Of a stretch of DNA of 37,438 bases, positions 31,855 to 37,438 are shown piece by piece. The DNA is from Telmatospirillum sp. GTDB taxonomy: Bacteria; Pseudomonadota; Alphaproteobacteria; Rhodospirillales; Magnetospirillaceae. Each line of letters opens with the position of its first letter. Within the stretch, counting starts at the first letter, position 1. The DNA lies in assembly GCA_009712185.1 (NCBI GenBank), contig WASQ01000145.1, positions 1-37,438 of the forward strand, written 5' to 3'. The translations under genes were made by a program, and so were the position numbers. The notes under the pieces were generated by a model, which worked only from the letters and a program-made list of their open reading frames with translations, had not been told where the DNA came from and made no database searches.

Positions 31855-33495
31855 ATGCAAACTTGGACGCAGGTATACGATCCACTCGGTAACCTATGGC
31901 TATCGTCACTGGTCGCCGCGTTGCCGATCATTTTCTTTTTCCTGGCCCTCACCGTCTTCAAGATGAAGGGGCATGTGGCCGGGACCGTCACCGTGATCAT
32001 CGCCGCTTTGATCGCGGTGTTTTTCTATCATATGCCGGTGCCCACGGCCGTCGCCGCGATCGCTGACGGCTTCTGCTTCGGCCTCTGGCCGATCGCCTGG
32101 ATCATTATCGCGGCCGTGTTCCTTTATAAGCTCACGGTCAAAACCGGTCAGTTCGAAATCATCCGCGCGTCCATTGTCTCGGTGACGGAGGACCAGCGCC
32201 TGCAGATGCTGCTGATCGGCTTCTCCTTCGGCGCGTTCCTGGAAGGCGCCGCCGGATTCGGCGCTCCGGTCGCCATCACCTCCGCGCTGCTGGCGGGGCT
32301 TGGCTTCAATCCTCTTTACGCCGCCGGTCTCTGCCTGATCGCCAATACCGCGCCGGTCGCCTTCGGCGCCATGGGCATTCCGATCCTGGTGGGCGGGCAG
32401 GTTGCCGGCCTCGACGCGTTCCGCGTCGGTGCCGAGGCGGGCCGCGTCCTTGCCGTCATGACCCTGCTGGTGCCGTTCTGGGTCATTGCGATCATGGATG
32501 GCTGGAAGGGCATCAAGGAAACATGGCCGGCCGTCCTCGTCGCGGCGGTCAGCTTCGACATCGGCCAATTGCTGGCCTCCAATTACATCGGGTACGAACT
32601 CCCCGCGATCCTGGGCTCGATCTTCAGCCTGGTGAGCGTCACCGTGTTCCTGAAGTTCTGGAAGCCCAAGAATATCTTCCGCTTCAAGGACGACAAAGCC
32701 CCGGCCCAGACCCAGCATTACACGGGCGGCCAGATCTTCATGGCCTGGTCCCCCTATATCATCCTGACCCTGGCCGTCGTTCTCTGGAACCTGCCCTTCT
32801 TCAAGGTACTGTTCGCCAAGGGTGGCGCACTTTATGAGACGACCATCACCTTCGCCGTTCCCTACCTCGACAAGATGGTCATCAAGGTTCCGCCGATCGC
32901 GCATGCCGCGACGCCCTATGCTGCGACCTTCAGCCTTAATCTGGTTTCCGCCACCGGCACCGCCATTCTGGCCGCCGCGATCGTCTCGCTTGCCGTCATT
33001 CGCGGTAAGGTGTCGCTTGGCGTCTCCACGTTCTTCGAAGTGCTGAACGACCTCAAGAAGCCTATCTGGACCATCGGTTCGGTTGTCGCCTTTGCCTATG
33101 TCTGCAACTATTCCGGTCTATCTTCGACCCTGGCCCTGGCTTTTGCCGAATCGGGCAGCTCCTTCACCTTCTTCTCGCCCGTCCTGGGCTGGGTCGGCGT
33201 GTTCCTGACCGGCTCCGACACGTCGTCGAACGCGCTGTTCTGCGCCCTTCAGGGCACGACAGCCCAGCAGATCGGTGTCAGCGACATCCTTCTTGTCGCC
33301 GCCAATACGACCGGCGGTACCATCGGCAAGATGATCTCGCCGCAGTCGATCGCCGTGGCCTGCGCTGCCGGCGGCATGGGCGGACGCGAATCCGAGCTGT
33401 TCAAGTTCACGCTGAAGAGCAGCCTGATTTTCGTGGTCATGGTCGGCATCATCACGACCATCCAGGGCTATATCATCCCTGGCACCATTCCCTGA
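31855..33495 (+). CDS. lldP: L-lactate permease
   Basis: The 546-residue inner-membrane protein of the LctP family has 12-14 hydrophobic helices. Typical segments are [38 protein letters not shown], and near the C-terminus [15 protein letters not shown] and [19 protein letters not shown]. It imports L-lactate (and often D-lactate or glycolate) with protons. ATG 31855 has GAGGAG 5 nt upstream; the frame is open 40 codons further but without a ribosome-binding site. A strong terminator follows, separating it from glcB. No lactate dehydrogenase gene is in the window. Confidence 0.93.
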   Translation: MQTWTQVYDPLGNLWLSSLVAALPIIFFFLALTVFKMKGHVAGTVTVIIAALIAVFFYHMPVPTAVAAIADGFCFGLWPIAWIIIAAVFLYKLTVKTGQFEIIRASIVSVTEDQRLQMLLIGFSFGAFLEGAAGFGAPVAITSALLAGLGFNPLYAAGLCLIANTAPVAFGAMGIPILVGGQVAGLDAFRVGAEAGRVLAVMTLLVPFWVIAIMDGWKGIKETWPAVLVAAVSFDIGQLLASNYIGYELPAILGSIFSLVSVTVFLKFWKPKNIFRFKDDKAPAQTQHYTGGQIFMAWSPYIILTLAVVLWNLPFFKVLFAKGGALYETTITFAVPYLDKMVIKVPPIAHAATPYAATFSLNLVSATGTAILAAAIVSLAVIRGKVSLGVSTFFEVLNDLKKPIWTIGSVVAFAYVCNYSGLSSTLALAFAESGSSFTFFSPVLGWVGVFLTGSDTSSNALFCALQGTTAQQIGVSDILLVAANTTGGTIGKMISPQSIAVACAAGGMGGRESELFKFTLKSSLIFVVMVGIITTIQGYIIPGTIP

Positions 33496-33545
33496 GTTGA
33501 GGGGTGGCGGCCCCGTTGCCGCCACCTCCGATCGAGCATCCTCCT

Positions 33546-33579
33546 GGCGCCGTGAAGTTTTTCGCGGCGCCTTTTTTTT
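33546..33579 (+). terminator. Intrinsic terminator of lldP
   Basis: GGCGCCGTGAA (33546-33556) pairs with TTCGCGGCGCC (33561-33571), 11 bp including one G-U, with a 4-nt loop, followed by eight T (33572-33579). It lies 50 bp after the lldP stop codon. Confidence 0.9.
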
Positions 33580-33717
33580 GCGGAGCCCCGCGACCGGCCC
33601 TCGCGACCGGCCGCACTGCCGGCGGGGACCGGACTTCAGGCGTGTTGACGCCCCCCCTTTGCCTCCGCAAGATCGGTTTTCCAGAATGAACGCTGGTTTC
33701 AGAAAAGGAACGCGAAC

Positions 33718-35889
33718 GTGACCGAATGGATAACGTCCTCCCGCCTGTCGATCGCAAGCCCCCTGTTCGATTTCATCAATCAGGAGGTCCTGCCCGGGAC
33801 CGGCGTCGATCAGAAAGCCTTCTGGTCGGGCCTGGAGTCGGTGCTCGTCGACCTGACGCCGAAGAACAGGCGCCTTCTGGTCCGTCGCGACGAGTTGCAG
33901 GCCGCGATCGACGACTGGCATCGCGGCCGGCGGGGACAGCCATTCGACGCCGCGGCTTACCGGACATTCCTGGAGGATATCGGCTATCTGCAACCCGAAG
34001 GACCCGACTTTGACGTCGGAACCACCCATGTGGATGACGAAATCGCCCATGTGGCCGGCCCACAACTGGTCGTTCCGGTGATGAACGCCCGCTATGCCCT
34101 GAATGCGGCGAATGCCCGCTGGGGCAGCCTTTACGATGCCCTCTATGGAACCGATGCGACGCCGGAGGATGGCGGCGCGACCATCACCAGGGCCTATAAT
34201 CCGAGACGGGGAGCCCGGGTGATCGCGGCCGCCCGGGACTTTCTGGATAGTGCGGCCCGGCTTTCCCATGGGTCGCACCATCAGGCGAAAGGCTACAGGA
34301 TCGAGGACGGTCGTCTTGCGGTCGATCTCGACGGCGCCGGAACCTCCGGGCTGGCCGACCCCGCGGCATTCGCCGGCTATCGCGGAGCGCCGGAGTCCCC
34401 GTCCCTGATCCTTCTGGTCCATCATGGGCTGCATATCGAAATCGCGATCGACAAGACCCATCCGATCGGGTCGGGCGATCCCGCCGGCGTTTCGGATGTT
34501 GTCCTGGAATCCGCAGTGACGACGATCCAGGACATGGAGGACTCGATCGCGGCCGTGGACGCAACCGACAAGGTCGCCGCCTATCGCAACTGGCTGGGCC
34601 TGATGACCGGAACCCTGACGGCCCGCTTCGATAAGGGCGGCCGGCCGGTCGAGCGCGCCCTGAACGGAGACCGCGTTTACATCGCGCCCGCCGGGGGAAC
34701 CGTGACGCTGCCGGGCCGCAGCCTGATGCTGATCCGCAATGTCGGCCATCTGATGACCAGCGACGCCGTGCGACTGCCGGACGGCACCGGGGCGCCGGAG
34801 GGCATCCTGGACGCCCTGTTCACCTCGCTGATCGCCCTGCATGACATCAGGGGGACCAAAAAGAACAGCCGTGCCGGATCCATTTATATCGTGAAGCCGA
34901 AAATGCATGGCCCCGAGGAGGTTGCTTTCGCGAGCGAGCTGTTCAGCCGGGTGGAGGCGATCCTGGGGTTGGCGCCGCACACGATCAAAATGGGCATCAT
35001 GGACGAGGACCGCCGCACCACGGTCAATCTGAAGGAGTGCATCCGCGCCGCCCGCGCCCGCGTCGTCGTCATCAATACGGGCTTCCTTGACCGGACCGGT
35101 GACGAAATCCACACATCGATGGAAGCCGGGCCGATGATCCGCAAGGGAGACATGAAAACCACATCCTGGATCAAGGCTTACGAGGACAGGAACGTCGACG
35201 TCGGACTGGCCTCCGGCCTCAAGGGGCGCGCACAGATCGGCAAGGGGATGTGGGCCATGCCCGACCGCATGGCCGACATGCTGGCGGCCAAGATCGGACA
35301 TCCGGAGGCCGGCGCCAACACGGCCTGGGTCCCCTCGCCCACCGCCGCGACCCTGCATGCCACCCATTATCACCGGGTGGATGTGGCCGCCCGCCAGGAG
35401 ACGCTGAAAAGCCGGCCCCGGGCCGGTCTCGACCACATTCTCACAATTCCGGTCGCCGACAGGCCGAACTGGTCTCCGGCCGACATCCAGCAGGAGCTGG
35501 ACAACAACGCGCAAGGCATCCTGGGCTATGTCGTGCGCTGGATCGATCAGGGCATCGGCTGTTCCAAGGTCCCCGATATCCACAATGTCGGACTGATGGA
35601 GGACAGAGCCACTCTTCGCATCTCAAGTCAGCATATCGCCAACTGGCTGCATCATGGCATCTGCACAGCCCCGCAGGTCGAGGAAACCTTGCGGCGCATG
35701 GCCGCCGTCGTGGATGCCCAGAACGCGGGCGATCCGGCTTACCGGCCGATGGCCCCCGACTTTGACGACAGCGTCGCGTTCCAGGCCGCCCATGACCTGG
35801 TGTTCCTCGGGCGCGACCAGCCGAACGGCTATACCGAACCGGTCCTGCACCGGCGCCGCGCCGAGGCGAAAAAGCGTTTCGGAGGCTGA
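33718..35889 (+). CDS. glcB: Malate synthase G
   Basis: The 723-residue cytoplasmic enzyme condenses glyoxylate with acetyl-CoA to give malate. Length and sequence match the monomeric G isoform. Visible signatures are [48 protein letters not shown] (split, about 99-147), [45 protein letters not shown] (about 425-443), and [15 protein letters not shown]. The start is GTG 33718-33720 with AAGGA 8 nt upstream. It would feed glyoxylate from glycolate or acetate metabolism into the TCA cycle; isocitrate lyase and glycolate oxidase are not in the window. A perfect terminator follows. Confidence 0.95.
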   Translation: MTEWITSSRLSIASPLFDFINQEVLPGTGVDQKAFWSGLESVLVDLTPKNRRLLVRRDELQAAIDDWHRGRRGQPFDAAAYRTFLEDIGYLQPEGPDFDVGTTHVDDEIAHVAGPQLVVPVMNARYALNAANARWGSLYDALYGTDATPEDGGATITRAYNPRRGARVIAAARDFLDSAARLSHGSHHQAKGYRIEDGRLAVDLDGAGTSGLADPAAFAGYRGAPESPSLILLVHHGLHIEIAIDKTHPIGSGDPAGVSDVVLESAVTTIQDMEDSIAAVDATDKVAAYRNWLGLMTGTLTARFDKGGRPVERALNGDRVYIAPAGGTVTLPGRSLMLIRNVGHLMTSDAVRLPDGTGAPEGILDALFTSLIALHDIRGTKKNSRAGSIYIVKPKMHGPEEVAFASELFSRVEAILGLAPHTIKMGIMDEDRRTTVNLKECIRAARARVVVINTGFLDRTGDEIHTSMEAGPMIRKGDMKTTSWIKAYEDRNVDVGLASGLKGRAQIGKGMWAMPDRMADMLAAKIGHPEAGANTAWVPSPTAATLHATHYHRVDVAARQETLKSRPRAGLDHILTIPVADRPNWSPADIQQELDNNAQGILGYVVRWIDQGIGCSKVPDIHNVGLMEDRATLRISSQHIANWLHHGICTAPQVEETLRRMAAVVDAQNAGDPAYRPMAPDFDDSVAFQAAHDLVFLGRDQPNGYTEPVLHRRRAEAKKRFGG

Positions 35890-36022
35890 TCCCTGACCGT
35901 GGCGACCGGAAGCGGGGCGGGAGAGCGTATGAAAAAAAATCCCTCAATGGCTCCGGCGTCCCAGCCGGAGTCCGCCGAGAAAGCGGCGGAATTGCTGAAC
36001 TCCGGCTTCGGCGGACCACCGG

Positions 36023-36049
36023 CAGGGACGCTGGCGTCCCTGTTTTTTT
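36023..36049 (+). terminator. Intrinsic terminator of glcB
   Basis: CAGGGACG (36023-36030) and CGTCCCTG (36035-36042) form a perfect 8-bp stem with a 4-nt loop, followed by seven T (36043-36049). The last two T belong to the TAA stop codon of the convergent flavoprotein gene (36048-36050 on the minus strand). Confidence 0.9.
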
Positions 36050-36713
36050 ACACCCCCCCGGACGCCTGCCCGTCCCGAAGGACGAGCCGCAGATGCCGGT
36101 CCCATGCGTCGAGATACGCCTGGCGGCCGGCGTCATCGACGCGCGGAGCGGCATAGGCGATGAAGGGATCCAGGCGGTCGAGGCCCAGATAGTCGAGAAC
36201 ACAGTGTTCAAGAGGCCACAACACCTGCCGGATCGATCCATAGGTTCCACCGTCCGTGAACCGGTGAGCCGTCCCGCCGGTGGTGGCACAGACCATGGCC
36301 CGTTTTCCCCGGAACAGACCGGTTTCGAAACGGGTTCCCTCACGGTAGGCGAACCCGAACGCCAGGACGCGGTCGAACCAGCCTTTCAGTATGGCGGGCG
36401 GCCCTCCCCACCAGAGGGGAAAAAGAAAGATCACCAGATCCGCGCGTGACAGCCGCTGCTGTTCGCGACGGAGATCGTCGGAAACGGCGGCCACGGCCGC
36501 CGCGCGCGCCTGCTCTCCCTGGAGAGACAGACGGTCCGGGTTGTCCACGGAGGTAAAGTCATGACGCCCCGCGACGGCATTGAAGCTGTCCGCGTAGAGG
36601 TCCGACAGTTCGCAGTCGTGCCCCGCAGCCCGGAGGATGTCGCGCGCCCGCTCCATCAGGGCATGGGTGAAAGAGGTCGGCTCGGGATGAGCATAAACAA
36701 GGAGACATCTCAT
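36048..36713 (-). CDS. NAD(P)H dehydrogenase (quinone)-like flavoprotein
   Basis: The 221-residue cytoplasmic protein belongs to the flavodoxin_2 family (NQO1, MdaB, KefF relatives). The N-terminal YAHPEPTSFTHAL (7-19) binds FMN or FAD phosphate; FPLWWGGPPAILKGWFDRVLAFGFAY is the family core (PLWW 99-102, KGWFDRV 110-116), and CATTGGTAHRFTDGG follows. It would reduce quinones or similar acceptors by two electrons at the expense of NAD(P)H. The ATG at 36711-36713 has GGGAG about 10 nt upstream. It converges with glcB, and its stop codon lies inside the glcB terminator T-tract. Confidence 0.9.
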   Translation of the reverse strand: MRCLLVYAHPEPTSFTHALMERARDILRAAGHDCELSDLYADSFNAVAGRHDFTSVDNPDRLSLQGEQARAAAVAAVSDDLRREQQRLSRADLVIFLFPLWWGGPPAILKGWFDRVLAFGFAYREGTRFETGLFRGKRAMVCATTGGTAHRFTDGGTYGSIRQVLWPLEHCVLDYLGLDRLDPFIAYAAPRVDDAGRQAYLDAWDRHLRLVLRDGQASGGV

Positions 36714-36788
36714 GACGTCGGCACTCCCTGGAAAACAGATTATTTGGAATAACAGGCGATAGGGGACATCGAACCGGGACGGCGGGAA

Positions 36789-37438
36789 TCAGCCCCGGAT
36801 GTCGGTCATGAAGTCGCCGACCCGGCCCCCGACAACGGAGGCATCGCGCGCCAGCGTCCTCGACTGATCAAGCAGGTTTCCGCACAATTCGTCAGTGCCC
36901 CGCGTCGCATCGACAACACCGGTGATGGCGGCCGACAGGGAATTGATGCCGTTTGCCGCCTCCTGGACGTTACGGGCGATCTCGCCGGTCGCGGCGGTCT
37001 GTTCTTCGACCGAAGCGGCAATTCCCGCCGAAATTTCGCGCACGCCATCAATGACCACCTTGATATTGCGAATGGCGTCGACGGCCTGCCGGGTCCGTTC
37101 CTGGACCGCGGTGATCTGTCCGGTGATATCGTCGGTGGCTTTCCCGGTCTGATTGGCCAGCGCCTTCACCTCACCTGCGACCACGGCGAATCCCTTGCCC
37201 GCGTCTCCGGCCCTGGCCGCCTCGATCGTGGCATTCAAGGCAAGAAGATTGGTTTGCCCCGCGATCTGGCGAATGAGATTGACGACCTCATCGATCCGCT
37301 GGGCGGCGTCCTGAAGATCCTGCACCATCGCGTCGGCGTGGGAGGTCTCCTCGAAGGCCTTGCGCGAGATGTCGGCGGCATCGACGACGCGCCGCCCGAT
37401 ATCGCTGACGGACGCCGACAGTTCCTCGGTCGCGGCGG
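36789..37438 (-). CDS. Methyl-accepting chemotaxis protein, C-terminal part (5' end beyond the window)
   Basis: The frame is open to the right edge, giving at least 216 residues without a start. The signalling hairpin is clear: [16 protein letters not shown] near the edge, then [40 protein letters not shown] (split), the region that contacts CheA and Che[15 protein letters not shown] follows as the returning helix with a methylation-like site. The usual RAGEAG is RAGDAG here. The sensing and membrane portion lies outside. The gene ends with DFMTDIRG, with no CheB/CheR-tethering pentapeptide visible. Confidence 0.9.
   Translation of the reverse strand, partial: AATEELSASVSDIGRRVVDAADISRKAFEETSHADAMVQDLQDAAQRIDEVVNLIRQIAGQTNLLALNATIEAARAGDAGKGFAVVAGEVKALANQTGKATDDITGQITAVQERTRQAVDAIRNIKVVIDGVREISAGIAASVEEQTAATGEIARNVQEAANGINSLSAAITGVVDATRGTDELCGNLLDQSRTLARDASVVGGRVGDFMTDIRG

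Noticed and set aside
33118-35583. 821-codon minus-strand open frame opposite glcB and the end of lldP
   Set aside because: It crosses the lldP terminator and two strongly recognised genes on the + strand; no protein family is recognisable.
35899-36156. 85-codon + strand frame after glcB
   Set aside because: It runs straight through the glcB terminator and into the convergent flavoprotein gene; no ribosome-binding site.

Overview
The window looks like a chromosomal segment of a GC-rich alphaproteobacterium, most likely Rhodospirillales-like. This rests on a GapR (DUF2312) gene, an N-formylglutamate amidohydrolase next to it, a class I PHA synthase, an RppH with its typical N-terminus, and a membrane PAS/DnaQ-type exonuclease of a kind I know from that group. 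No rRNA, tRNA, CRISPR array, phage gene or transposase was found. Genes are mostly ordinary housekeeping and accessory metabolism, with several structured, repeat-containing intergenic spaces.

Layout. 1-313: intergenic, with a poly-C tract, two DnaA-box-like 9-mers and a hairpin. 314-5640: penicillin-acylase-family hydrolase (-), MgtC/DUF4010 membrane protein (+), and an acyltransferase-3 gene (+) that is visibly more AT-rich. 5687-9709: PHA synthase phaC (-) and a membrane-anchored PAS/kinase-like/DnaQ exonuclease fusion (-). 9975-10220: small unknown protein. 10221-11450: about 1.2 kb non-coding block with a MITE-like inverted-repeat element, dispersed palindromes, an AT-rich island and a strong terminator. 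11451-13823: UDP-glucuronate-4-epimerase-like protein, GapR and N-formylglutamate amidohydrolase (all -). 14036-15214: degenerate EAL protein (+), convergent with a TetR gene. 15981-17941: a two-gene partner-switching-type unit (RsbW-like ATPase, then REC-SpoIIE phosphatase), divergent from dctA.

18188-19501 is dctA. Then comes a 720-bp gap with two hairpins, one of which is a perfect terminator for the opposite strand. 20222-25586: rppH (+), tail-overlapping an RND efflux operon (TetR, adaptor, pump; -) that is headed by a 33-bp inverted repeat, the probable TetR operator. 25706-30496: two RluA-type pseudouridine synthases, an RhtA-like exporter, a PanE-family reductase and a YfcG-like glutathione transferase whose 3' end lies in an approximately 90-bp tandem repeat. 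30741-35889: orphan periplasmic binding protein, L-lactate permease and malate synthase G, each of the last two closed by a textbook terminator. 36048-37438: quinone-reductase-like flavoprotein and the C-terminal part of a chemotaxis receptor running off the right edge.

Functional themes. Uptake and use of small organic acids (DctA, LldP, GlcB) sits beside carbon storage (PhaC). Signalling modules are abundant and partly degenerate (PAS-exonuclease, EAL-like, REC-SpoIIE/RsbW-like, MCP). I see no clear new defence or mobile system. The most unusual items are the membrane PAS-exonuclease fusion, the phosphatase/kinase pair with an N-terminal cysteine cluster and no visible STAS partner, and the intergenic repeats, one family of which shows a compensatory base change in its stem.
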